64,000 nucleotides of DNA from Amoebophrya sp. A120 (taxonomy: Eukaryota > Sar > Dinophyceae > Syndiniales > Amoebophryaceae). Below the pieces are notes generated by a model. The model searched no databases, was not told the DNA's origin, and saw nothing but the letters and a program-made list of their open reading frames with translations. The position numbers and the translations under genes are program-made. Below, piece after piece: positions 38,923-49,728 of the stretch. Where the stretch lies: the NCBI GenBank assembly GCA_905178155.1, contig CAJINV010000003.1, positions 1,545,557 to 1,609,556 on the forward strand, read 5' to 3'. Position 1 is the stretch's first letter; each line of letters opens with the position of its first letter.

Positions 38923-41900
38923 ATGGCAGACCGCTCGCGATCCCGTAAGCGCGACCGGAGTCGGGGGCGGCGCGGAGACCGCAGCCGCAGGCGGGACCGA
39001 GACCGCGACAACAAAGACAAAAAAGACCGGGATCGCGAAAGACGGGGGGACGACAAAGACAAGAAGTCTTCGACGCCAGGAAATGCCGCTGCCGTGCCCG
39101 AGAATGCTCAGTCAACAGGTGTCCTCACCCAGTCAACCACTGCCGCCACGGCAGGGGCAGCGAGCGCGTTGCCGGTTAATAATTCCTCTGACAACAAGGC
39201 GGGTGGTGCAGCAGCCGCATCAGCCACAGGTACGAAGGCTGATGCTAGCTCATCTCCCGCAGATGAGGACCAGCACCTCGCGAACGGGAAGGCGTCTGCG
39301 TCCAAAAGCAGCAACGAGGAAGACGCCAAAAAGGACCACGACAAGAAGGACCGGAGTCGGGAACGAAAAGACCGGAAGCGCAGCCGGGATCGAGACCGCA
39401 AGCGCAGTCGCGACCGGGAGCGTGAACGCCGACGCGACAAGGACCGGGATCGGGAGCGACAGACGAAGAAGCGAAAAACCGAGGACGACGACAAGAAGGA
39501 CCACAAGCCGACAACGTCGTCCACCCTACCCTCCAGCGTGCGACCCAAAACGAAGAACGAGGAGCTGATGGCGAAGCTGCGGGCGAAGCAGGCGGCCGCG
39601 GCCCAAAAAGAGACCCCGCTCAGCAGTCCGGGTACGCCCCTCGAGGGGGGCGCAGGAGTGGCAAGCAGCGCAGCGGAGCAGGAGGACGACGACCTACTTC
39701 AGTTCGTGAACGAGATGCTGGAGCAAGAAAAAAAGCAGGAACGGGAAACGAAGATCGTGGAACTGCCCTCCTCCAGCACGGCCGACGCCGCGAAAGTGAT
39801 CACGATGGAGGACATTTTGGCAGGCGACTTCTCCAAGTACGACGAGCTGTACCTGAACACCACGAAGAAGAAGTCCGATGATGTTGAGCCTAAGGTAAAA
39901 ACTGATTCATCATCGCCTACTAGCCTTAAAACTTCTGGCGCCCAGGATGGCGTAGTTGTTGTACAAGAACCTCCCAAAGAACTACCTCCTGCTGGCACGA
40001 CAAGAACATCTGCGAACAATGATGAAACTTCAAAAGCACCAACGGCGGCCGCGCAGCCTTCATCTGGTGCCACGACAGACGCTGGTGGGGCCGCTCCTAT
40101 TCCGGACACGAATAAGACTGCACCTGGTGCCAGTGCGGAATCTGGTGATGTGCCCCAGTCTACTTCCGAACCCCCGGTAGGAAACCCAGCAGCAAAGGAA
40201 GCGAAAGCAGAGGGCGAAGTTGCAAACAAGCCCCCTTCATCAACAGGCGACAGCGCCGTGAGCAAAGACCTCGTCCCACTAAGTCAGAAACTCTCTGAGG
40301 CACAGAGAGCAATCGAAAAAGCCGTCTCCGGGTCCTTTGACGAAAAGGACGTTGCGGTAGCAGGTGCAGGAGCATCCTCATCAAGTAAACCCGCTGACGT
40401 TTCAGCAGAGGCCGGTAACACTAAAGCCAAAGAAACACCAGAAGCAGTTACCGGTGCGGTGAGCAAGGCTTCCTCGCCACTTGTCGCTGCCACTACGAAA
40501 CCTCCACCCCCGCCTACACCAAAACCAATCGTGATCGACCCAGAAATCAAGATTGTAGTCCAAAAAACCGTCGCCGAAGACCGCAAGGAGGAGAAGGAGG
40601 CCAAAGACTTTATGGCCGAGATGGCGAAGTTTCTGGAGAAGAAAAATGTGAGCGCAGCGTCGGTGGACCCGAATTTGCATACCATCCAGGAAGGAAAGCG
40701 CGGGGCGTACATCGAACAGGACGAGGAACTCCAGGAGGACGAGGACGAGGTGGCTGCAGCAGTCAAAGAGGCCGAGCGGCAGTACAACGAGGAACAGGAG
40801 GAGAAACGCAAACTGATAGAGCAGCAGATGCGCATGCCTCTCGCGTACCAGGAGTCCGCCATCGTGGGCCCGCTGCCGCCCACGGCGGAGGAGCTGGCCG
40901 AGATGAAGGAGAAAAAGGAGAAAAAGTTCAACCACGGGGGACAGGCGCAAGTGGTGAACCCCAACAAAATCAACCCCACGGACATCATCGGCAAGTCTTA
41001 CGAAGAGCTGCAGAAAATCTTCACCGCGCGGAAGGAGCTCCCCCGCGTGGACCACAACAAGATCGAGTACCTGAAGTTCGAAAAGGACTTGTACCGCCCC
41101 GTGGCCGAGGTGGTTGCACTGCAGCCACACGAGATCGAGAATCTGCGCAAGGTGCACAACGACATAAAACTCGCGGGCAAGCCGCCGCACCCAGCCCCGG
41201 TGACTACCTTTTACCAGTGCGGCTTTTCCCAGGAGGTACTACAGTTTTTGGAGCGACAAGACATCGAAATGCCGTTTCCCATCCAAATGCAGGCACTGCC
41301 CTGTCTGCTATCCGGCCGGGACGTCATCGCCATCGCCCCTACCGGGAGCGGAAAAACGCTGGCATACATGCTCCCGATGCTCAAGCACATTCAGGCGCAG
41401 CCACCGATCAAATTCGGTGTCGAAGGCCCCATCGGCCTCATTCTCGCCCCCACAAGAGAACTCGCACACCAGATCGTGATTCAGGTACTCAATTACGTAC
41501 TGCTTGTTACATTTTAAGTCCCCAACACCATTCCAAGGTCTTCTATATTCCACGATTGGGATTGATTCCACGGGTTTTACAATAAGATGAAGATGCGTCT
41601 ATCTACAACTCGTAACGACCCCCAACACATGTAAATACAAAATCACAACATCAGGCGAAGAAGGTGTGCGTTCCGGTGAACGTGACCGTGATAGGTGCGA
41701 TCGGTGGTCAGCCGCTCGGCGGGCAACTGTCCGCGTTGCGGCGCGGCTGCGATTTGATCATCGGAACCCCGGGGCGCATGGTCGACGTATTTTCGCTGTC
41801 CAACGGGAACATCACGAACTTGAAGCGGGTGTCCTTCGTTGTCATCGACGAAGCGGATCGCATGTTGGATCAGGGTTTCGGGCCGCAAATTCAGGACTTT

Positions 41901-44900
41901 CTGAACAAGACCCAGCCGAAGAAGCAGCTTTGCATGTTCAGCGCGACCTTTCCGCAGCAAGTGCAGGCGATTGCGAAGAAGTATTTGAAGAAGCCGCTGC
42001 AAATCAAGATCGGCACCGAGGGCGCGGCAGTGGACCGAATCAAGCAAACGGTGGAAATCGTGATGCCGGACAAGAAACTCTTCTCTCTCCTCCGGCTGCT
42101 CGGCCAGTGGGCGCAACACGCATCTATCATCGTCTTCGTCCGCGAACGGAAGGACGCCGAGGCGTTGTTCGCCAAACTGTTGGAGTATCATTACCCCTGC
42201 CTGTTGCTGCACGGCGGTGTCAGCCAGGAAGACCGTGCGTGCGTCATTAAGGACTTTCGCCTCGGCCAAAAGGATCTCGACGCCAAGGCAAATATCCTGC
42301 TGGCGACCGGTGTTGCGGCCCGTGGCCTCGACACCGCTTGCAAATGCGTCATCAACTTTACGGTACTATGTTTTTTCACGCATTTGAAGATCTGGTTTTG
42401 GATTTTTTCCTTTTTGCTTTTCGGATCAGCTGCTTGGTCGTGGTATGCGATACCGATTGCGAAGATGTGAGCTGCACCTCCATCCCTTGCTTGTCGCACT
42501 GTGCTCGCCCAGTTCAGTCGTGTCTGAGAATAGTCTCGTGTTAAGATGATGACTCCTTGATGTACAACGAACTACTCAATATGAAATGAAAACCCCACCA
42601 GGTCCCCAACACGCGGGAGGATTACGTGCAGCAGATAGGGCGCACCGGACGAGCGGGGGCTCGGGGTTGTGCGTACACGTTTCTGGAACCCCGACAGATG
42701 GACAAGGCCCAGATGCTGATTGACGTGTTGAAGTCGTCGAATCAGGTGGTGGACGCCCGGTTGCAGGAGTTGGCGAACTCGTACCAAATGCAGGTGAACA
42801 GCGGCCAGGTAGAACAGGTGAAACAGCACTCCGGGTACGGTGGGCGCGGCTTCAACTTCTCCAAAAAGGAGAAGGGCCAGGAGCAGGCGCGCATGGCCGA
42901 GTACAAAGAGCGGGAGGGCATTGTCGACGACAACATCCGGCGGCAGAAGGAGTTCAAGGAAGGAATCGGCGCGATACACGACGACGACAAGGAACTCGAG
43001 CCGGTGGTGACAGGCCCAGAAACCGCCGCAAGTGGTACCTTTGTCTCCCCTATGGAGTGTAAAAATGTCTGGGTCTGGAAGATTCTGAGATTTGTCATGC
43101 ATGTTTTGCATGACCCAGGAGGTCTGTAATGCACGACCGCGCATCACAGATTTTGAGAGGGCTTCCTGATGCCTACTCCGCATGACAAACGCCCTCCCCG
43201 CGTAGCACAAACTAGACTCCTCTGCTGGTCATGCAATACAGATTTTTCTAGAGTCCAAAGTTAGCATCACAAGTGCCAATCTTCCAGACCCAGACACTTT
43301 TACACCTGATATCCCCCGTGCTCGGCGGGACCGCACAGACAGAAACGACGACACCAGCAGCAGCATATCAAATGTAAAAATGTCCGGGTCTGGAAGAATG
43401 TAACTTGTGATGCGCATTTCAGAACACAGAAAAATCTCTCATGCATAGGCAGCAAAAGCTGCCCAGTTTCTGTCACCAAAATGGGGGATTTGTTATGCGG
43501 ATTTGGCATTGCGGAAGCTTCTCGAAACCTGTGATGCTAGAGCTTCCATGCCAGACCTTCTGTGTCATGCAAAAATAGCATGACTCTTCCAGACCCAGAC
43601 ATTTTTACATTTGATACAGCAGGGGCTGAAACCACTCCGGCTGAGCAGTCTTCTGCAGCAGACGGCGATGAAATAAACGACGAGGAGGGAACTGCTGGGA
43701 CGACCAAGGCCAAGAAAAAGCCGTTCATCAGCAAGAAGGACCTGATTCCCTCTCCAGTGACTAATGAGGGGCCGATGGCTCTGTTCCTGAAAGCGAAGGC
43801 CGAAAAGGAAAAGGCGGCGCAGAACAAGGTGAAGCAAGACAAGGCGAAGGAAGCGACCGAGAGAGCGCAGCAGGCCTTGAAAAAAAAGATGATCGAAGAG
43901 AGGCAGGTCATCTTCACCGGCGGCATGGACGCGGACGCGAAAAAAGCCGCGAAAAACCCACCTCCGGTGTCCGTACCGAAGTCCGGCTCGCCCGTCTCCG
44001 AGTCAGCAAAAGACGACGCCGCTGCTCCGGCCGGGGGGGTGGAACAAGCCGCAAAGGCGAAGGCACCGCCCCCCGCCCCGAAGGCCGCGACGGTTGTGAA
44101 GGAGGAACTCACCGAAGAGGAGATCAAGGAGTGCGAGGAGGAGGCACAGCAGAAGGCCGAAAAGATCGTCGCGGTGCTGAAGCTCACAGACGAGGCGAAG
44201 AAGGAGAAGATGCTGAAGGAGAAGTACGACCACGCCCTCAAGATCGCGCTGGAGGCGAAGAAGAAAAAGAAGCTGAAATTCATCGCCCCCGCCGGCCAGA
44301 AGCCCAAGGGCCCGCCCCCCAAAGCCAAGCCCACCGCGATGCAGGCGGGAGGCGCCTTCTTCGTGCCCGCCGGGCAGCAGGAGCTCCAGGGTGCGGTGGC
44401 GAGCAAGGCCAAGGTGCCGATTCTTGCCGGTTGGAACACGCTGGTCGGGGCGGTGCCGGTAGCGGGCACCACCAAAATGATCGAGACCTGCAAAGACGGC
44501 ACGCTACGCATTGCAAATGGTTGAATCCGGGTCTGGAAAAATGACAAATAGAAATTTCTTATTGCAGACTCCAACTCATGAAAGTTAAAGTTGTGACACT
44601 TTTTGAGAGCAGACGTTGTGATGTGTATAGTTGTGCAAGAAGAGACACGTATTGGCATTAATACATGCAACTGAGTGGCTTCATGCACATTGGCATTTTT
44701 CCGCAACAGGAGCAGCACCATTTGCATGTGCGAGCTAAAACAAGTCGTCTAAACTAGCCAGTATGTAGTATGAGAAGCCTTGCAAGTAGAATTTTCTCAC
44801 GAAGACCTGGATCGACGATGTTTGCACTCGATAGCCGCTGATCCACTACGACTCGTTGGAGATCAACATGTACCCCGAATTTGCGCGGCGCGAGATCAGT

Positions 44901-45185
44901 CGGCGCGAGCTGAAGGAGAACATCGAGGAGATGACCGGGTGCAAGCTGCTGGTGAAGGGGCGGTATTTCCCGCCGGACGAGCCCAACCCGGGCAACGAGC
45001 GAAGGTTGTACGTGGAAATTTCCGGGCCGACCACCTCCGCGGTGGCAACCGGGAAAAAAACGGTGCGGGACACCATGGAGGAGAACGCCAAGCGCACGCT
45101 CAACTTGGGCCACCACGCCCACATGATTCTGGGCAACATGGGCCGCCGGTACGATCCCAGAACCGGCACTTTCACCGACAAATAA
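38923..45185 (+). CDS. Prp5/DDX46-type DEAD-box RNA helicase
   Basis: Spliced model: 38923-41484, 41655-42362, 42602-43050, 43317-43365, 43622-44504, 44839-45185, giving 1,665 aa. Introns 1 and 2 are GT-AG; the other three are introners. Prp5 remodels U2 snRNP at the branch site. The N-terminus is Arg/Asp/Ser-rich (RSRSRKRDRSRGRRGDRSRR). The helicase core at ~765-1160 shows the Q motif (PFPIQMQ), motif I APTGSGKT (~805), PTRELA, DEAD (~918), SAT (~949) and QIGRTGRAG (~1100). A Lys/Ala-rich linker follows, then the DDX46-type KH-like end (LEINMYPEFARREISRREL, LLVKGRYFPP) at ~1555-1660. The start is the first ATG in frame. It is longer than the human protein owing to low-complexity inserts. Nuclear spliceosome function is confidently inferred. 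Confidence 0.92.
43051..43311 (+). mobile_element. Introner 7 in Prp5, family 1, 261 bp, TSD TCCCC
   Basis: Starts TATGGAGTG and ends CACCTGATA, with the family-1 core GTCTGGGTCTGGAAG inverted at the far end. TSDs are exact: TCCCC at 43046-43050 and 43312-43316. Removal gives SGTFVSPVLGGTAQ in frame. Its interior closely matches introner 2 in the ion channel. Confidence 0.93.
43366..43616 (+). mobile_element. Introner 8 in Prp5, family 1, 251 bp, TSD CAGCA
   Basis: Near-perfect ~31-bp TIRs start TATCAAATGTAAAAATGTC and end in their inverse. TSDs are CAGCA at 43361-43365 and 43617-43621. It lies only 49 exon bases after introner 7. Removal yields TTTPAAAGAETTPAEQ in frame. Confidence 0.93.
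44505..44833 (+). mobile_element. Introner 9 in Prp5, degenerate family 1, 329 bp
   Basis: The left end TACGCATTGCAAATGG then CCGGGTCTGGAAA, and the right end ...TTTGCACTCGATA, are decayed versions of the family-1 TIR. Flanks CACGC and GCCGC match at only three of five bases. Removing 44505-44838 still gives DGTLIHYDSLEINMYPEF in frame, exactly where DDX46 homologues continue, so splicing is maintained despite decay. Confidence 0.75.
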
Positions 45186-46625
45186 AGAGTGTGAATACGA
45201 TTTCTTTCTTCGGCCACGACAGGAGAACAGCTCTGCGAGTGTTCTTTTTATTTCTCCCACCAGCGCAAGGAAGTCGAAGTCCTGCTCGGCTACGAGTAAG
45301 TACATGCGTCTGGGTCTGATGAGGTTCTATGTTGTACTTTGCTGCCTTTGATGCAACTCGTCAAGAGTACTGCTACTGGAAGGCAACAAGTATACGTAGA
45401 CCGGGAATGATCGCGACTAACGACCACGACGACCCGAGGGAGAACTTGATGTTTCGACCACATTGAAGATGAACGAAAACCCCACAGAGCAGAAACGAAA
45501 AACGTAGTTCAGTTGGTATCACTTGTTCCTCTTTTTTCAAAGCTGGGACAGCTTTTCAAACTCTGTACGACCCCGTCTTGCCGTAAGCAGCACCTGAAAT
45601 TTTTATCGGTACTCTTTTGTACTATCCTGTCGCACAGCCCGCGGAAAAGTCAATTTGTACCAGCGTGAAAGAAACTTTATACAAAATGTACATGTTGTAG
45701 TTAGTAATAGTATGCATCAACTACACAACGAATGAGAATTGTGGTTCGCGCATACTATGGATCTCGAAGAAAAGCTGTTTCACGCTTGTGTTCGTAGTTC
45801 ACGAATAGTCCATACTCAGAATAGATTACGTACATGCAGCAGCAACAAACCGCGACAAAAACAGGCACAGCACACTACCTTTTTTTTTCCACCGAAATGA
45901 CGATCCGCCACTGCCTGATCGGTGATGTTCCCTTCTCAATGAGATAATAGTAGCAAAGTGAGCTCCAGAGTTACAGATTCTTTCTCGGTCTCAATGACGG
46001 TCAGTTGGAGCTTTTGAATCCACGCCGGATCTTTTTAACGTGTTATTGAAATTTTATGTGGATCTTTTCGTTTGCATTAGCATTTCCCTTTTTCGTTTTC
46101 TTTCGTCGTTCACGTTCTGTATGTGAAACGCCAACGAAGAACAGCGAATCCTATTTAGCTTTGCCACTGTGTGTCAGGTATCAAGCATTTAGCATCGGTT
46201 CCTCAACTAAAGACTTTTTTTATTTGGTTCTGTGACTTCGAGCACCTCCTTTACAAATCTTCATTTTTCTAAAGGTGTGGCCTTTTTCAAGATATCGACC
46301 TCGGGATTACAAGTATAACGTACGAACACGAAGGAACGAATTCTATATTTTTGTATCTATAATTTTTGGAAGCAACAGCAAAGCAATCGATGGCACTCCC
46401 GTCGTAATCATTCTTCTGGCCCTCCCAGTGAAACAAAACGAAAAAGCTCCAGCATTTCCGAAACACCAAGCAATACCTCCCGTCCCGGTCTTCAAAGGAA
46501 GACCTTCCCTTCGTCAGAAGGACATCAGCATCACGTGAAGATCAACATTTCACTGCTGCTGGTTTGGGTCTGTTCACTGCTGCTGCTGGTTTGGGTCTTT
46601 CGGGACACGAACAAGACGGACCATC
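45186..46625. other. Intergenic region with an isolated TIR fragment and a short repeat
   Basis: An 11-base family-1 fragment (GTCTGGGTCTG) lies at 45308-45318 without a partner. A two-copy repeat is at 46548-46599. Otherwise AT-rich and without a supported gene. Confidence 0.55.
46548..46599 (+). repeat. Two-copy direct repeat just upstream of the LOG gene
   Basis: ttcactgctgctg then gtttgggtct occurs twice, the second copy with one extra ctg. It ends 27 bases before the ATG and so probably lies in the 5' UTR. Confidence 0.8.
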
Positions 46626-48826
46626 ATGCCGGCCATGCAAGCGGGAGTCGACTATGAGAAAAAGGAGGATGCGCCGTACCAGCCCGACCTTCCAACGGTA
46701 AAAACCGAAAAGGCGTACAAAAATCTCGTTTTCCTGAACACCCCGGCCGCGCGGAACATACGGATACAATGTGAATTCCAAGAGCCCGGCTGTCGACTGC
46801 TCGAGGAGGTTCATTATAGATACCCGGTTTTTTTTCCAAATTACTTTCGAATCTCGCATCTATTCGGTCCTCTAGTTGATTGCGCATACACGTAGGGATT
46901 GTGCGCAAAATTCCTCACTTTGTTTCAAAAGTCCGGACACATCATGTTCATCGATCTAGACAACCTACTTCTCACATCACCAGGAAGTGCACAACATTGT
47001 CATGTTTTTCGGTAGCGCGCGGGCCAAATCTCGCGAGGAGTTCGAACGCGCGTTGGAAACCGCCGAGCCCGGGAGCCCGGAGCGGGATAAGCTTTTGCGG
47101 ACCGAGTTTATGGTGAAATTCTACGAGGGTATTCGCACTCTGACCGAAAAGTTTAGCGACTGGAACCACCAACGCGTCCACGATGGAAAGGGAAGATACG
47201 TCGTCGGTACCGGGGGCGGGCCGGGCATGATGCAAGCCGCAAACGAGGGCGCGTACCGGGCCGAGGCACCCAGCGTTGGATTCGGAATCTCTCTCCCCTT
47301 CGAAACAGGACTCAATCCGTACAGATCTATTTCCCTTCACTTGTTGATTTGAAAATTGACGTTAATGCTGTTTCTTGTACTATGCTATCACCGTCCTTGC
47401 TGCAACTGCAAATGATAATTCGTCAAAATGCATTATCGTCATCAAGATCAAATTCAAAGTGAACCTCGGGAACAAGTCCCTATAACAAGGCCGCTAGTGC
47501 GGTACCACCATATGCAAAACATGTGCAGCACAACAAGATGAACAGAGAAACACCGAACAACAGGTACGTATCCCCCCCGCTAGCGTTCGAGTTTCACTAT
47601 TTCTTTACGCGTAAGTTTTGGATGGCGTACAAGATCTGCGGGTTGGTGTGTGCCCCCGGAGGGTTCGGCACCCTCGACGAGTTGTTTGAGATCCTGACCT
47701 ATCAACTGCAAATATGTCTGGGTCTGGAAGATTGCAAGATTTGTCATGCTAGTCTGGCATGACTCTTGCTCTTCACTCTGTATTGCGTGGCCACGAACAG
47801 CCTGTCTCGCCTGTCATGCAAAAACGCAGTTTCTCATTCGGAATGCGTAGCGCAGAAGCACGAAAAAACTTGCCATGCTTGGCTGCGCATTACAGTTCAC
47901 TCGTTGTTCACTGACTTGCATCACAAGTTTCCAGACCCAGACATATTTGCATTTGATATGACCCTGAAGCAAACCGGGCGGATCAAAAGACCCATTATCA
48001 GAAGAAAGAAGTGTTACAGTTACACATTGTGTTGCAAGCCCAGCATGAGAGACAACCTCTGTGATGCCAGAAATGCTTCCGAGCTTCATTTCATACGTGT
48101 TTTCCCTTACGATCTGTGCATTGCAAGTTTTCCCTCTCATGCAGAGAAAATTTGTGTTGCTGAAGTTACATCAAATGTGTAACTGTAACACTTTTTTCTT
48201 GTGATACCCATCCCGATCATTTTGTTCGGAAAATCGTACTGGGAGGGCATACTCAACTTCCAGGCGATGTGCGATCATGGGATGATTTCCCAGGACGACG
48301 TCAATTCGCTCTTCCTCACCGACGACGCCGATGAAGCTCTCAAGTTCCTCTGTCAGAGCTTGGAAGACGTACTTTTACAGAAAATGTTTTACCTGGCACG
48401 ATACTGGATGATTGATTTGTTCTTCAAATGTCTGGCCGGCATCGCTCTTCAAGTGGACCAAACCACATGTTGGTGTGTGTAAAAATGCACTACCTATGCC
48501 AAATACGTAACTCTATCTCTAACAGAATCTAAATCCTAAAATAATCGCAGGTCGAAGCCGATTTTGAGAGTCAGGGATCCCCGTTTCTGGCGCCCATGCG
48601 GGACAGCCAGGGCGGTTACGTGCACGACGCCATGGGCCGCATGCGCCGGCAGAGCGGGGAACAGGCTCGGAGTCCCGAACTCTCTCCGCAGACGGACACC
48701 AATAGTCCCGGAGGTGGCGGAAGCCAGCCCGAGTTCCAGATGGTGCAAGGCCAGCAGGGCAGCGGGGGTCAGGGCGCAGAGAAGAAGAAACCCAGCGGCA
48801 ACAAACCCACCGAGAGTGTGATATAA
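46626..48826 (+). CDS. LOG-family nucleoside-5'-monophosphate phosphoribohydrolase
   Basis: Spliced model: 46626-46808, 46984-47318, 47564-47699, 47964-47995, 48212-48368, 48551-48826, giving 372 aa. Three introns are GT-AG and two are introners. The family (also annotated 'lysine decarboxylase-like') cleaves the N-glycosidic bond of nucleoside monophosphates, and in plants and some microbes it activates cytokinins. Signature elements are [17 protein letters not shown] (~aa 135-151), [15 protein letters not shown], and the catalytic [16 protein letters not shown] (~201-216), completed by [17 protein letters not shown] only after both introners are removed. The Rossmann core starts [12 protein letters not shown]. 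The C-terminal ~90 residues ([13 protein letters not shown]...) are disordered and lineage-specific. The substrate cannot be told from sequence. Confidence 0.9.
47700..47958 (+). mobile_element. Introner 10 in LOG gene, family 1, 259 bp, TSD TGACC
   Basis: Starts TATCAACTGCAAATATGTC with the family-1 core and ends with the inverse and TTTGATA. TSDs are exact: TGACC at 47695-47699 and 47959-47963. Excision joins DELFEILT to LKQTGRI, reconstituting a motif conserved in all LOG proteins, which is strong evidence for exact boundaries. Confidence 0.95.
47996..48206 (-). mobile_element. Introner 11 in LOG gene, family 2 in reverse orientation, 211 bp, TSD CCCAT
   Basis: The TIR core GTGTTACAGTTACACA occurs at the left and is inverted at the right; termini are TATCA and TGATA. 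TSDs are exact: CCCAT at 47991-47995 and 48207-48211. Its reverse complement aligns end to end with introner 4 (for example both contain GCAACACAAATTTTCTCTGC and AAAACACGTATGAAATGA). It is therefore the same element inserted the other way round. Excision gives [11 protein letters not shown]. Confidence 0.93.
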
Positions 48827-49728
48827 CTTTAACAGCTGACCTATTTGTATTTGCAGTAAAGCGATTGGAACTTGCGCTTGCTGCGTTGCGACCAACTGGT
48901 ACACTTCGATTTCTTTTTGCACCAGCTGCAGTAACTCAATGAGAGCTCTCACACCCCAGCAATGAAAATACAACGATAATATCTGAGTTACTAGAAGTCA
49001 ACAGGAGCAGCTTTCTCTTGTGTTTTCCCACAAACGACCTTCGCATCATCTTGGCTCCGATAGTAAGAATGGAAACAAAAAGCGCACAAATTTGAAGCCT
49101 TCATATAATGACTTTTTCAACCTATGACTTCCTCTTCAGTACCGCAGATTTCATGAATTGCGACCTAAAGAAAGGATAGGTACTGAATCTGAAACTTCAG
49201 ATGAATGCTTTGGTCTTATGGAAAGAACAGCGGTTCTGCTCTTCTTAATCTTGTAAAAAAAAGAAACAAAGAAAAATATATGTTGGGCACAACCTGCCGA
49301 TGCCTTTCGCAACTAGCTCCGTGTACCCACTCGGCCTCAGAGTTGTGGGCAATGATAGTTCTATGTGATGTATGTTTCTTTTCACCTTCCTGTCGATGTC
49401 GTGGTAGTGGCCGCCTTTTCCTACCTCGAGAGATGGCACAGATGTATGCGTGAGAGTGAGTGTGATGAAGGGCAGAAAAATCTTCAAAGGAATAGGTGCA
49501 CAAGGCAAAGCTAGAATTTGCACTCGTTGTTGAGTTGCCCTTGATACCTGCCTTCTTTCCGTCCACCCACATTTATTGTGATCGTCCCAAATAAAGCCGA
49601 CGCTTTCCAGATACAGTATCAGGATTTTCAAGTTGGACGACAACAAGAAAAGGAAGCAAATATAGCCGCATGGAGCAACTTCAAGAACTTGCTTGGTTTG
49701 TTTTACCACGACACTACTCGTTCCTATC
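48827..49728. other. Intergenic region
   Basis: No supported gene, repeat or introner. A minus-strand 165-codon frame at 49245-49742 overlaps the next gene's leader and has no domain. Confidence 0.5.
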
